Shown here: positions 55,680 through 64,000 of the stretch, piece after piece | How the letters are laid out: each line of letters opens with the position of its first letter | Numbering within the stretch: position 1 is the first letter of the stretch | Assembly: GCF_963677945.1 (NCBI RefSeq) | Contig: NZ_OY782578.1 | Location: forward strand, 2,447,258-2,511,257 | Direction of reading: 5' to 3' | DNA: 64,000 bases | Source: an uncultured Bacteroides sp. | Lineage (GTDB): Bacteria > Bacteroidota > Bacteroidia > Bacteroidales > Bacteroidaceae | Notes under the pieces: generated by a model | Database searches by the model: none | Told to the model about the DNA's origin: nothing | What the model saw: the letters and a program-made list of their open reading frames with translations, nothing else | Made by a program: the position numbers and the translations under genes

Positions 55680-56276
55680 TTATAATGGTAAGTTGATGAA
55701 GTTTTCTAATATGCGTTCTCCTACTTTTCCACTTTTTTCCGGGTGAAACTGAGTGGCATAAAAGTTATCTTTTTGTAATGACGCGCTAAACGGAAGTATA
55801 TAATCTGTTGTAGCTATAGTAAATTCGTTAACAGGAACATAAAAGCTATGCACAAAGTAAACAAATTCCTCTTTGGTAAATCCTTTGTAAAGATCGCCCT
55901 TTACATCACAGATCGTATTCCATCCCATGTGCGGAACTTTATCTTCATGCTTTTCAGGATGGAAAAGTTTTACTTCAGTAGGGAAGATGTTCAGGCAATC
56001 TGCGTTGCCTTCTTCTGAATGGCTACACATAAGCTGCATACCCAGACAAATACCTAAAACCGATTGCTTTAAATCAACAATCAGTTTATCCAGACCGTTG
56101 GCTTTTAAATATTGCATAGTTGTTGCAGCTTCACCAACTCCCGGAAAAATTACTTTATCAGCTTTAGCCAGAATCTCTTTATCGGCAGTTACTACTGCAT
56201 TTATGCCCAAACGGCGTAAAGCATGATCTACCGAATAGATGTTTCCTGCATTATATTTTACAATAGCTATATTCAT
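55680..56276 (-). CDS. hisH: Imidazole glycerol phosphate synthase glutamine amidotransferase subunit
   Basis: 198-residue class I amidotransferase. Triad: C77 in GICLGMQLM, H178 and E180 in FHPEKSG. PGVGEAATTM forms the oxyanion part. Feeds ammonia to HisF. Located six bases after purU on the same strand. Confidence 0.96.
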   Translation of the reverse strand: MNIAIVKYNAGNIYSVDHALRRLGINAVVTADKEILAKADKVIFPGVGEAATTMQYLKANGLDKLIVDLKQSVLGICLGMQLMCSHSEEGNADCLNIFPTEVKLFHPEKHEDKVPHMGWNTICDVKGDLYKGFTKEEFVYFVHSFYVPVNEFTIATTDYILPFSASLQKDNFYATQFHPEKSGKVGERILENFINLPL

Positions 56277-56282
56277 TTATCT

Positions 56283-57161
56283 TTAACTAAAGATTACAGT
56301 TTTATTCTTATAAGCCAGAACTTTACGTTCAATATGTTTTTGTACTGCACGTGAAAGGACAATCTTTTCAAGATCCTTTCCTTTATTAACCAAATCTTCC
56401 ACAGTATCCTTGTGAGTGATACGAACTACATCCTGTTCAAGAATAGGACCGGCATCAAGCTCAGTGGTAACATAGTGACTGGTTGCACCAATAATTTTCA
56501 CTCCTCTTTCAAAAGCAGCATGATAAGGTTTAGCACCTACGAATGCAGGAAGGAAAGAGTGGTGGATATTGATAATTCTGTTAGGATAAGAATTGATCAT
56601 GTTTTCAGATATTACCTGCATATATCTCGCTAAAACAATAAAGTTCACTTTATGTTTAGCAAGAAGTTCCATTTCTTTAGCTTCCTGTTCGGCTTTAGTT
56701 TCCTTAGTTATAGGGAAAAGGTAGAACGGAATACCAAATTTATCTGCTACATGTTGCAAGTTAGGGTGATTACTTATAATAAGAGGAATTTCCACATTCC
56801 ATTCACCGTTAGCATAACGTGCAAGCATATCAAACAAGCAGTGAGACATTTTAGAAACAAATATCGCCATGCGTGGTTTAACATCCGAGAAATATAGACG
56901 GAAGTTCATCTCATACTTCTGAGCGTACAAAGTATCAAAGTAATCTTCTATTTTTTCTCTTGGAATAAGAAAATCGCTTAGTTCCCACTCAATTCTCATA
57001 AAGAAAATGTTTTCAATATGATCAACGTACTGATCAAGATAAACAATATTTCCTTTATTAATCGTAATAAAATCTGTTACTGCGGATATAATCCCCGGTT
57101 TATCGGGACAGTGAAGTAACAACTTTGCGGTATTTTTGTTTGCTTGCATCTTATTTATCAT
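56283..57161 (-). CDS. purU: Formyltetrahydrofolate deformylase
   Basis: 292 residues: N-terminal ACT domain (LLHCPDKPGIISAVTDFI), C-terminal formyl transferase-like domain with NIHHSFLPAFVGAKPY, GATSHYVT and ELDAGPILEQD (the essential His and Asp). It releases formate from 10-formyl-THF for purine synthesis. It opens the his operon here. Minus-strand TATTTTTG at 57182-57189 may be its -7 box. Confidence 0.93.
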   Translation of the reverse strand: MINKMQANKNTAKLLLHCPDKPGIISAVTDFITINKGNIVYLDQYVDHIENIFFMRIEWELSDFLIPREKIEDYFDTLYAQKYEMNFRLYFSDVKPRMAIFVSKMSHCLFDMLARYANGEWNVEIPLIISNHPNLQHVADKFGIPFYLFPITKETKAEQEAKEMELLAKHKVNFIVLARYMQVISENMINSYPNRIINIHHSFLPAFVGAKPYHAAFERGVKIIGATSHYVTTELDAGPILEQDVVRITHKDTVEDLVNKGKDLEKIVLSRAVQKHIERKVLAYKNKTVIFS

Positions 57162-57325
57162 TAGTTATCATTATGAGTTCGCAAAAATAGCGAATTATTG
57201 CCAAAGAATGAATTATTAAAGCAAGAAGTTTGTATTAAATGTTATTGTTTGTCACTTCGTACTGAATAAAACATGCTTTTACGAGACTAAAATGAATAAA
57301 AAATGAGTTTTTTTTCTTTTAGTAC

Positions 57326-57355
57326 TTGCAAGAATGAAAAAAATGTCTACCTTTG
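57326..57355 (+). promoter_or_regulatory. Promoter of the tRNA-Asp pair
   Basis: TTG (57326-57328), 19 bases, TACCTTTG (57348-57355): a good Bacteroidetes promoter 37 bases before the first tRNA. Confidence 0.7.
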
Positions 57356-57391
57356 CATCCGCAATCAGAAATGATAGCAATACAAAATACT

Positions 57392-57468
57392 GGTGCGTTA
57401 GTTCAGTTGGTTAGAATACATGCCTGTCACGCATGGGGTCACGAGTTCGAGTCTCGTACGCACCGCCA
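57392..57468 (+). tRNA. tRNA-Asp (GTC), first copy
   Basis: 77 bases with encoded CCA. Acceptor arm GGTGCGT/ACGCACC, D arm GTTC/GAAT, anticodon arm CATGC/GCATG around CTGTCAC (anticodon GTC) and T arm ACGAG/CTCGT are all paired; discriminator G fits Asp. Confidence 0.97.
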
Positions 57469-57521
57469 AAGTTAAATTTGTATTTGCAATCATAATTGAT
57501 AGTGTTTTTTATTGAAATATT

Positions 57522-57598
57522 GGTGCGTTAGTTCAGTTGGTTAGAATACATGCCTGTCACGCATGGGGTCACGAGTTCGAGTCTCGTACGCACCGCCA
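57522..57598 (+). tRNA. tRNA-Asp (GTC), second copy
   Basis: Same 77-base sequence as the first copy, 53 bases downstream. The spacer repeats part of the region before the first copy (GCAATCA...TGATAG), which shows tandem duplication of a unit of about 130 bp. Confidence 0.97.
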
Positions 57599-57599
57599 A

Positions 57600-57638
57600 G
57601 AAAAGCTCTGAAAACTTTGTTTTTGGGGCTTTTTTGTT
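57600..57638 (+). terminator. Terminator of the tRNA-Asp operon
   Basis: Hairpin AAAAGCTCTGAAAAC / GTTTTTGGGGCTTTT with wobble pairs, followed by T-run. Confidence 0.75.
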
Positions 57639-57692
57639 TTATTCTCAATTTACAATACAATATGAATTGTATTGGTATAAACTCTTTATCTA

Positions 57693-58259
57693 TTACTCTT
57701 CCAATTTGTGAATACAATAATTGATGATAGGTTCAGAAGAGGGCTTGCCATCTCCCAAAGCAAATTCTATAGGTGACATTTTAATCAAACTCAATTTTTT
57801 ATCATTGTACTCAGCGTTATAAATAAAGAGTCGCTCTATTTTATGAGGAATATTTTGAAATACTTTTCCGGTCTCAGTTTTACCATGCTCATAAATCTTA
57901 TTTCCTCTGTGGGCGAGTATGAAATTAATGATGCGATATTTAAATGTTTTTCTTATTGACAGAGATAGTGATAATACTTCTTTGTTATTACTAATAACCT
58001 TTAATCTGATTTTTCCATTGCATTCTACTATACTAATATTGGCAGGAATAACTTTGTCGAAGGAGTGATATTTCTCAAAAATGTGAATTGCTTGATAAGA
58101 GCTGATATAGCAGATTTTTTCTCCTGTATACATAAGCAGCCATATTTCGCACATATTCTTAATATCGGATGGATTGCTTGCCCAGTTTATAATCCATATA
58201 CTACAATTATTAAAATGAATTCCGGGGATCATATACCCTTTGTAATCTTCTAATTTCAT
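57693..58259 (-). CDS. Hypothetical protein
   Basis: 188 residues, not recognised. No signal peptide or helix of membrane type is evident. It begins MKLEDYKGYMIPGIHFNNCSI and is rich in Ile, Lys and Tyr, with a WLLMYTGEKICYISS stretch in the middle and a likely beta-strand-rich second half. It is divergent from the PAS-LuxR gene, 146 bases away. The low GC content fits accessory DNA. Confidence 0.6.
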   Translation of the reverse strand: MKLEDYKGYMIPGIHFNNCSIWIINWASNPSDIKNMCEIWLLMYTGEKICYISSYQAIHIFEKYHSFDKVIPANISIVECNGKIRLKVISNNKEVLSLSLSIRKTFKYRIINFILAHRGNKIYEHGKTETGKVFQNIPHKIERLFIYNAEYNDKKLSLIKMSPIEFALGDGKPSSEPIINYCIHKLEE

Positions 58260-58405
58260 ATTTAATTAAGTTATTATATTAAACTATATATTTCTATTTA
58301 TACTTATTTAAAAAAACGCTATATTTATAACTTTTTATCTTATGGCAAAGATAAGAAGATGAGCAACCATAATGCAATGGTGATTTATCACTGTTTTATA
58401 AAGGA

Positions 58406-59122
58406 ATGTGTATAGTGTGCAATAAAATTAATGATTGGGAGCAATACAAGCCTTATATAGATATATTATCTGAGGTAAGTAATGGATGTGTTTTTATTGT
58501 TGAGTTCAATAAGGAACTCAAGTATATTTCATCTAATTTTGCAACCTTTTTTGGCTATGATCTGGAAAAGGTAAATACCCCCGAACTTAACTATAATTTT
58601 TTAGAAACTCGTATTCATCCTGATGATTATGAAACGTTTCAGGTTATACAAAACAGGCTTGTTAGTAAGTGGTATGAGCAGCCATTTGAAAAGCGTTTAG
58701 ATTATAGACATGTATATGAATTGAGAGTTCTTAATTCAGAAAACAAATATGTACGCGTTATATATCAAGGTCAAGTTCTTAATATGGACGATGAGTGTAA
58801 TCCTAATATTGTGCTTGGTATTGTTGATTTATCCCCTAATCAATTACTGAACGAACCTCTGAAGTTTCGTATGGTTGATTCCCAAAAAGGAGAAATTGTG
58901 CCTTTTGATTTAGATGGAATTCAAAACATAAACCTCACAAAAAGAGAGATTGAGATACTTAAAATGGTTAACTCCGGAATGATCAGCAAGGAGATTTCTG
59001 ACAAACTGTTCATTAGTATTCATACAGTGAATGGACATAGACAGAATATTCTTTCAAAGATGAATGCTGACAATATTCTTGAAGCTATAAATTATGCAAG
59101 AAATATGGGACTTATGGAATAA
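58406..59122 (+). CDS. PAS-LuxR transcription regulator
   Basis: 238 residues. Residues about 20-140 form a PAS fold (FGYDLEKV, RIHPDDYETFQ, YVRVIYQGQV), the rest is a GerE/LuxR helix-turn-helix (LTKREIEILKMVNSGMISKEI, then SIHTVNGHRQNILSKM). Such proteins are common as orphan regulators in Bacteroides. The target could be the unknown gene divergent to it or the Cys-rich gene convergent to it; there is no direct evidence. Confidence 0.88.
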   Translation: MCIVCNKINDWEQYKPYIDILSEVSNGCVFIVEFNKELKYISSNFATFFGYDLEKVNTPELNYNFLETRIHPDDYETFQVIQNRLVSKWYEQPFEKRLDYRHVYELRVLNSENKYVRVIYQGQVLNMDDECNPNIVLGIVDLSPNQLLNEPLKFRMVDSQKGEIVPFDLDGIQNINLTKREIEILKMVNSGMISKEISDKLFISIHTVNGHRQNILSKMNADNILEAINYARNMGLME

Positions 59123-59174
59123 TTTTATGCTATCAAAATCTTGTTTTTCTATTTTATTTTTAAAGCATTGTTAT

Positions 59175-59708
59175 TTATAATTTTGAATCACCCTTTATAA
59201 ATTCCAGAAACTTATCAATCTCTTTTTGAGGAGCAGTATTAAATGAAACTTTTCCTTTAACAGGTTTTCTTGCGTAATCTATTCCAATATTAATTCTTTT
59301 GGATACTTTGTTTATACTGAATTTAAGAAACGACATAACATCTTTGTTTGTATTGTTTTTCCTGACTAATAATAAATTGAAATCATTTGTTACGATATTG
59401 AATAAATTGTCAACTTCTATATTGCCTGTTTTAGGTTTAATGTTTCGGTTGGCACTATAATACCATTCGTGATAAATACCCATACAGTCGTCATATTTTA
59501 TATAAACATGGCATCCGTCACTGCAATAAGAGAAATATCCCTGATTCCCATTTGGGCAAGGCCAGGCGTATGATACCGACTGAATTGTATTGCAAGGAAC
59601 ATCAGCATTTACATTTTTCGGAATAGAAAACAGGAAAAGTGCAATCAATAATAGTGAAGCAGCTTTATCCCAAATAGGAAAATGATTGAATTTAATATTC
59701 GTTTTCAT
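59175..59708 (-). CDS. Hypothetical secreted Cys-rich protein
   Basis: 177 residues from the ATG at 59708. A longer frame to 59948 exists but would overlap the start of the divergent gene and has no sense as a leader. The signal-like helix (AASLLLIALFLFSIP) ends in VNA, after which the mature chain has five Cys in about 50 residues (DVPC, AWPC, FSYC, DGC, DDC) and a later part with basic residues and INIGIDYARKPVKGKV. Not recognised. Could be processed or cross-linked at the cell surface. Confidence 0.6.
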   Translation of the reverse strand: MKTNIKFNHFPIWDKAASLLLIALFLFSIPKNVNADVPCNTIQSVSYAWPCPNGNQGYFSYCSDGCHVYIKYDDCMGIYHEWYYSANRNIKPKTGNIEVDNLFNIVTNDFNLLLVRKNNTNKDVMSFLKFSINKVSKRINIGIDYARKPVKGKVSFNTAPQKEIDKFLEFIKGDSKL

Positions 59709-59799
59709 ATTATTATTTTTTAGGTGTTTACTTTGGAACAAATGCAAATATGTTTTGTTTAAAAAATCTTTCTTGAAAGCGTAATGATTCTTTTTTATA

Positions 59800-59829
59800 T
59801 TGCTACTGTTAAAGTAAAACATATCTTTG
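59800..59829 (+). promoter_or_regulatory. Promoter of the SUMF1-sialidase gene
   Basis: TTG (59800-59802), 19 bases, TATCTTTG (59822-59829), 18 bases before the ATG. This is one of the best matches in the window. Confidence 0.7.
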
Positions 59830-59847
59830 CATGCAAAAAAATAGTCA

Positions 59848-61854
59848 ATGAAAAACTTACAAAAGATAATCTTTCTGGGAATAGGACTTTCTCTACTATC
59901 AACTTCTGTAAATGCACAGGAAAAAGAGTTTATCCCGATGGTAAACATTCCTGCAGGAAGTTTTTATATGGGAGGAGCTGCTCTTGGAGAAAACTTCGAC
60001 GAAGCGCCGATACACAAAGTTATTATTTCTAATCCCTTCCGGATTGGAAAAACAGAAATTACTAATGCGCAGTATGAAGAGTTTTGTCCCGAACATAAAG
60101 CTTTACGAGGAAAAAGAGGTCTGTCTAAAGGCGATGACGAAGCAGTAATCTTTGTAAGCTACAATGATGCTGTGGATTTTTGCAAATGGCTGAGTAAGAA
60201 GGAAGGTAAAGCTTATAGGTTGCCAACCGAAGCAGAGTGGGAGTATGCCTGCCGGGCAGGAAGCTATTATCCATTCAGTATGGGGGATGGACTGCCGGCT
60301 GTTTTCCAGAAAGATCAGAGAATTGTGAGAGATTATCAGTCTGTTTCACTAAAAGTGGGACAAACACCACCGAATGCATTCGGCATTTATGATATGCATG
60401 GAAACGTAGAAGAGTGGTGCATGGATTGGTATGGTCCTTATATTTCAGATGCTCAAACTAATCCTGTAGGACAGAGCAGGGGAGAGTTCAGGGTTACAAG
60501 GGGTGGTAGTCACAGTACACCCGAAACTTTTTTGCGTAGTTCGAACCGCATGGCAATGTTGCCTGATGATAAGCATGCTTTAACCGGTTTCCGTATTGTG
60601 CAGGCGGAATACCCAGCAAGCAAACCAATAACTTCTTTTGAAACGAATTTAAATAGCGAACATGTATCTCAGGTTAAAGCTGTGTGGAAGAGACAAGATA
60701 AAGTTCCTTTGTTTATGGCTCCGATTCCTTTTGTTGTAAAACCGGATTGTTCTTCTAAAACTCCTTTTTATCAGCATAATCATCAACCGGCTATAACCTG
60801 GTGCGATAATGGCGATTTACTGGCTATCTGGTTCTCTGCCGATCATGAGAATGGACGTGAGATGACAGTGCTTGCTTCCCGATTGCGTGCAGGTGCTCAG
60901 AAATGGGATGCGGCATCACTTTTCTTTAAGGTGCCCGACAGGAATATGACCGGTTCGGCTTTGATGAACGATGGAACAGGAACTCTTTATCATATCAATG
61001 GTGTAGAGGCTGCGGGCGATTGGCAGAATTTAATGATGGTGCAGAGAACAAGTTACGATAATGGTAAAACATGGAGTTCTCCACGAATAATTGAACCGGA
61101 ACATGCAAAACGGCATCAGGTTATTGCAGGAACTATAAAGACAAAAGAGGGTTGGTTTATTCAGCTTTGCGATGCCGGACCGGGCGGAAAGGATAGTACG
61201 GCTGTACATATTAGTAAGGATGGCGGACAAACATGGACTGATACGGGAGGTACTATTGCCGGAATTCATGCGGGTGTAGTGCAGCTGAAGGATGGAAGAC
61301 TGATGGCTTTTGGACGGAGTAATAATATTGCCGACTCATCAGGCAAAATGCGTATGCCAATGAGCATTTCAAGTGATATGGGTAAAACGTGGACTTATTC
61401 AGCTTCCGAATTTCCTCCTCTTGAAGGTCATCAGCGACTGGTTTTAAGACGACTCAATGAAGGACCTATTTTACTGATTTCGTTTACAGATCATCCTTTG
61501 CGTACAAATCCATCGGAACGTGGAATGATTTTTAAAGATAAAAATGGTAAAGAGTTCAAAGGTTACGGAATGTATGCTGCCTTGTCTTTTGATGAAGGTA
61601 AAACCTGGCCGGTGAAGAAATTGCTTACTGATGGAAAATCTCGGTTCCTGAATGGCGGTGCCTGGACTCAGTTCTTTGAAATGGATGCAACTCATGCTGA
61701 GCCGCGTGGTTATCTGGCAGCTACACAAACACCGGATAATGTGATTCATCTGGTGAGCAGTAGGCTGCATTATCGTTTTAACCTTGCATGGTTATTAAAA
61801 AATAGTTCTTCGTCACTTTTGGTGGAGAATAATATAGGAACTCAATCTCTTTGA
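59848..61854 (+). CDS. Secreted fusion of a SUMF1-like domain and a sialidase-like (BNR) domain
   Basis: 668 residues. Signal peptide (about 1-24), SUMF1/formylglycine-generating-enzyme fold (about 28-253) with IPAGSFYMGG, LPTEAEWEYACRAG and MHGNVEEW, then a propeller with four Asp boxes at 402-409, 456-463, 508-515 and 580-587. The segment after RGGS (218-221) has no cysteine, whereas true formylglycine-generating enzymes have the catalytic Cys pair there; so the first domain is probably binding or structural. The propeller resembles BNR_2/exo-alpha-sialidase; sialic acid is not proven as substrate. Likely periplasmic or surface. Confidence 0.82.
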   Translation: MKNLQKIIFLGIGLSLLSTSVNAQEKEFIPMVNIPAGSFYMGGAALGENFDEAPIHKVIISNPFRIGKTEITNAQYEEFCPEHKALRGKRGLSKGDDEAVIFVSYNDAVDFCKWLSKKEGKAYRLPTEAEWEYACRAGSYYPFSMGDGLPAVFQKDQRIVRDYQSVSLKVGQTPPNAFGIYDMHGNVEEWCMDWYGPYISDAQTNPVGQSRGEFRVTRGGSHSTPETFLRSSNRMAMLPDDKHALTGFRIVQAEYPASKPITSFETNLNSEHVSQVKAVWKRQDKVPLFMAPIPFVVKPDCSSKTPFYQHNHQPAITWCDNGDLLAIWFSADHENGREMTVLASRLRAGAQKWDAASLFFKVPDRNMTGSALMNDGTGTLYHINGVEAAGDWQNLMMVQRTSYDNGKTWSSPRIIEPEHAKRHQVIAGTIKTKEGWFIQLCDAGPGGKDSTAVHISKDGGQTWTDTGGTIAGIHAGVVQLKDGRLMAFGRSNNIADSSGKMRMPMSISSDMGKTWTYSASEFPPLEGHQRLVLRRLNEGPILLISFTDHPLRTNPSERGMIFKDKNGKEFKGYGMYAALSFDEGKTWPVKKLLTDGKSRFLNGGAWTQFFEMDATHAEPRGYLAATQTPDNVIHLVSSRLHYRFNLAWLLKNSSSSLLVENNIGTQSL

Positions 61855-62155
61855 GCTGTATTAATGAATTGATATTCAGTGTTATAAAAGATGTGTAAAC
61901 TTGTAAATATGGGATAAATTTAGTATTTTTAAAGTACCCAAATAAAGAAACTACTAAATTTATGTCCATACTTACAATCGCCAAAGATACAATAAAAACT
62001 GAAAAGTATCTTCTTTCTATATTTAAGCCACATCTGTCATGAGTGATAAATTGTTATCTTTACCTCGTGGTTTTAAGAAAGAAAAAATAGAAATCTCAAA
62101 TGTTTTTATCTCTTTCATTTGTTAAATTCTAATATTCTGCAACCCTATTATTTTA
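61855..62155. other. Gene-poor stretch with two tiny overlapping frames
   Basis: About 300 bp. On the plus strand ATG at 61962 opens 26 codons (MSILTIAKDTIKTEKYLLSI...) whose stop overlaps an ATG at 62039 opening 28 codons in another frame (MSDKLLSLPRGFKKEKIEI...). Neither is a known protein; together they could be the remains of a longer frame. Confidence 0.4.
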
Positions 62156-63322
62156 TTACTTATAAGAATCTGTATAAATAGCCAAAATATCTTCATCGCT
62201 CAATGGTCGGGGGTCAAAACTAAACAATCTACCCATTGTCTCTCTTGCATTTTTTACAAATTTAGGTAAGTCGTTTTCGGTAATTCCATACTCAGAAAGT
62301 TTAATTTTATCAACTCCACAGGCTTTCTGCATAGAAGCTAACAGTTGGATAAAGTCTTTAGGATCATTACTTTTTTCACCAGTCATAGCCTCTGCCATTT
62401 TCATGAAACGTTCAGGTACATCAGTAATAAATGAAGAGAAATAAGCCAGTGAAATAGCAATTAGTCCAGCTCCATGTGGTAATGCGGGATGGTATGCACT
62501 TATTGCGTGTTCTAATGAGTGTTCCGAAGTACAGCGAGATGTTGCCTCCACCATCCCCGAGAGGGTACTTGCAAGTGCAACATCAGTGCGTGCCTCAATA
62601 TCATTGCCGTTGGCAACTGCTTTTGACAGCGATTTATAAAGAAGGCCAATACTTTTTAAAGAATTAAGTTCACTTATTGGTGTGGCGATATTGGCAATAT
62701 ATCCTTCTGCTGCATGAAAGAAAGCATCAAAACCTTGATAAGCAGTTAAGTGTGAAGGCACAGAGGTCATCAATTCAGGGTCAACAATAGCTAAAACCGG
62801 GAAAAGAGCAGGAATGGCATAACCTATTTTTTCGTTGTTATGTGTAATTACTGTCGTTGGGTCTATTTCTGTACCTGTGCCAGCTGTTGTAGGAATAGCA
62901 ATAATAGGTAGTGCACCGCCGATAGCCTCTTTACTTTTACCCGTTCCACCAACAATGTAGTCCCAATAATCACCTTCGTTACAAGCCATTAATGCAATGG
63001 ATTTAGCTGAATCGATAGAACTTCCACCTCCTAAACCGATAACAAAATCGCATTGTTCGCGTCTGCATATATCTGCAGCTTCCATTACGTGTTCCTTGAT
63101 AGGATTAGGGAGAACCTTGTCATATACAATTGCTTCGGTTCCATTCAATGAAAGCGCATTAAGTACTTTGTCCAGATAGCCAAATTTGCGCATGGAAGTT
63201 CCACTTGAGATAACAACAAGAGCTTTTTTACCTGGAAGTTTTTCTGTTCCTAATTTTTGGATCGCACCTTGTCCTAAAATTAGTTTGGTAGGAATGAACT
63301 GATTAAAAATTGAATTTTGCAT
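62156..63322 (-). CDS. Iron-containing alcohol dehydrogenase (group III)
   Basis: 388 residues. Nucleotide-binding GLGGGSSIDSAKSIA, then TAGTGTEIDPTTVI and the metal-binding histidines of EHAISAYHPALPHGAGLIA. Reduces short aldehydes or oxidises alcohols with NAD(P); the physiological substrate is not readable. The gene lies 105 bases after the AraC-type regulator gene in the same direction, which suggests that the regulator may control it. Confidence 0.92.
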   Translation of the reverse strand: MQNSIFNQFIPTKLILGQGAIQKLGTEKLPGKKALVVISSGTSMRKFGYLDKVLNALSLNGTEAIVYDKVLPNPIKEHVMEAADICRREQCDFVIGLGGGSSIDSAKSIALMACNEGDYWDYIVGGTGKSKEAIGGALPIIAIPTTAGTGTEIDPTTVITHNNEKIGYAIPALFPVLAIVDPELMTSVPSHLTAYQGFDAFFHAAEGYIANIATPISELNSLKSIGLLYKSLSKAVANGNDIEARTDVALASTLSGMVEATSRCTSEHSLEHAISAYHPALPHGAGLIAISLAYFSSFITDVPERFMKMAEAMTGEKSNDPKDFIQLLASMQKACGVDKIKLSEYGITENDLPKFVKNARETMGRLFSFDPRPLSDEDILAIYTDSYK

Positions 63323-63427
63323 CGCTTAATTATTTTATAACTTTTACAATGCAAAGATATAGGTAATGCAACGCTCTTGTTTTTCTAAAAAGTCCTTTTA
63401 AACTTTTCTGAAAAGTTCAATTTCTAA

Positions 63428-63988
63428 TTAAATAATCGTGGAAGGAGGATATCCATATTCTTTCTTGAACGCAGTGGAGAAGTGAGATAAATTTTTAAAA
63501 CCGACTTTTAAATATACATCTGAAGGTTTGTATTTTCTATCATCAAGTAAGTGTTTAGCTTCTTCAAGTCGCTTTTTTATAAGCCATCTGTTTGGCGTCT
63601 CATTAAAATAGCTGGCAAAATCGCGCTTAAATGAGGTTAGGCTTCTGCCGGTGTAATGGGCAAACTCTTCAACAGATAAATCGCTTTTGTAATTTGCATT
63701 CATAAAATCAGCCAAATCTATTTTCCAATTATCTATAAAATCAAATAATACTTTTCCTAGTTCGGGCTTTAGTTGTAATAAAACCGAAACAGCTTCTTTT
63801 AGCTTGGTATCCATCAATTCTTTAGATGGATATTGCTGTACTTTAAAGTATTGTTCCAGAGACAGAAATAATCCGTCGAGAAACGGATGCTTTGGTAACA
63901 TTACATGAAGAGTGTTATCTGGTATGGAAGAACTTGTAACTGGAATTTTGAATGAAGGATCTGCTGCAATAGATTTTAGAAATGACAT
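63428..63988 (-). CDS. AraC-family transcription regulator, N-terminus outside the window
   Basis: The frame stays open through the last bases of the window (reading L-E-L-R before the Met at 63988), so the gene is truncated by the window edge; an AraC_N/cupin part is expected beyond it. The visible C-terminal 186 residues contain two helix-turn-helix motifs: LSVEEFAHYTGRSLTSFKRD and KPSDVYLKVGFKNLSHFSTA, followed by EYGYPPST. It probably regulates the dehydrogenase gene in front of it (inference). Confidence 0.9.
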   Translation of the reverse strand: MSFLKSIAADPSFKIPVTSSSIPDNTLHVMLPKHPFLDGLFLSLEQYFKVQQYPSKELMDTKLKEAVSVLLQLKPELGKVLFDFIDNWKIDLADFMNANYKSDLSVEEFAHYTGRSLTSFKRDFASYFNETPNRWLIKKRLEEAKHLLDDRKYKPSDVYLKVGFKNLSHFSTAFKKEYGYPPSTII

Positions 63989-64000
63989 TCTTAACTCAAG

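Noticed and set aside
59709-59948. Longer start of the Cys-rich secreted protein
   Set aside because: It would overlap the promoter and first codons of the divergent SUMF1-sialidase gene, and the added sequence is antisense to them.

Overview
The window is AT-rich chromosomal DNA of a Bacteroidota bacterium, most likely Bacteroidaceae and Bacteroides-like. Several promoters fit the Bacteroidetes form (TTG, about 19-21 bases, TAnnTTTG), lipoproteins carry acidic residues just after the lipid cysteine, and gldE/gldD sit beside mutY, ssb and a phosphopantetheinyl transferase. The species cannot be told from the sequence alone. Most of the window is core genome; the accessory parts are about 9.7-14.3 kb and 57.7-62 kb.   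Layout. 0-9.7 kb: ammonium transporter, SDR39U1-type epimerase, M23 peptidase, C69 dipeptidase, phosphoglucomutase, a small lipoprotein, cytidine deaminase and a LysM glucosaminidase. 9.7-14.3 kb: an AT-rich accessory stretch with small lipoproteins, a duplicated lipoprotein copy broken by two in-frame stops, a frameshifted remnant, and 860 bp without a gene holding perfect palindromes and a 139-bp imperfect palindrome. 14.3-23.1 kb: a seven-gene operon (HlyD-type adaptor, MacB-like ATPase, two permeases, TolC, NtrC-type regulator, NtrY-type kinase) behind a sigma-54-like promoter and an inverted repeat that could be the activator site. 23.2-30.1 kb: Dabb protein, RNase G, a 30-residue basic ribosome-type protein, HU, mutY, ssb, gldE, gldD and an Sfp-type transferase.   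30.2-35.3 kb: a cobalamin-riboswitch-controlled uptake operon (DUF4465 lipoprotein, BtuB-type TonB receptor, BtuG-like propeller lipoprotein). 35.4-36.4 kb: an HU-HIG type DNA-binding gene with an unusual repeat-filled leader, then a second complete cobalamin riboswitch with its own good promoter but no gene behind it. 36.4-48.8 kb: a PhoR/PhoB-like two-component pair, a transglutaminase-like membrane protein, a DUF3805/3806 protein, an ABC-F ATPase, a PHP phosphatase, a FucI-like protein, an aminotransferase, an acyltransferase and a LolE-like permease. 48.9-57.2 kb, minus strand: a glycosyltransferase, then purU-hisH-hisA-hisF-hisIE-ftsE-lysC-lysA. 57.3-57.6 kb: two tandem tRNA-Asp genes. 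57.7-64 kb: an unknown protein, a PAS-LuxR regulator, a Cys-rich secreted protein, a SUMF1-sialidase fusion, an iron alcohol dehydrogenase and a truncated AraC regulator at the edge.   The parts least explained by known families are the orphan cobalamin riboswitch, the repeat leader before the HU-like gene, the decayed lipoprotein cassette with its palindromes, and the SUMF1-sialidase fusion whose SUMF1 half lacks the catalytic cysteines.
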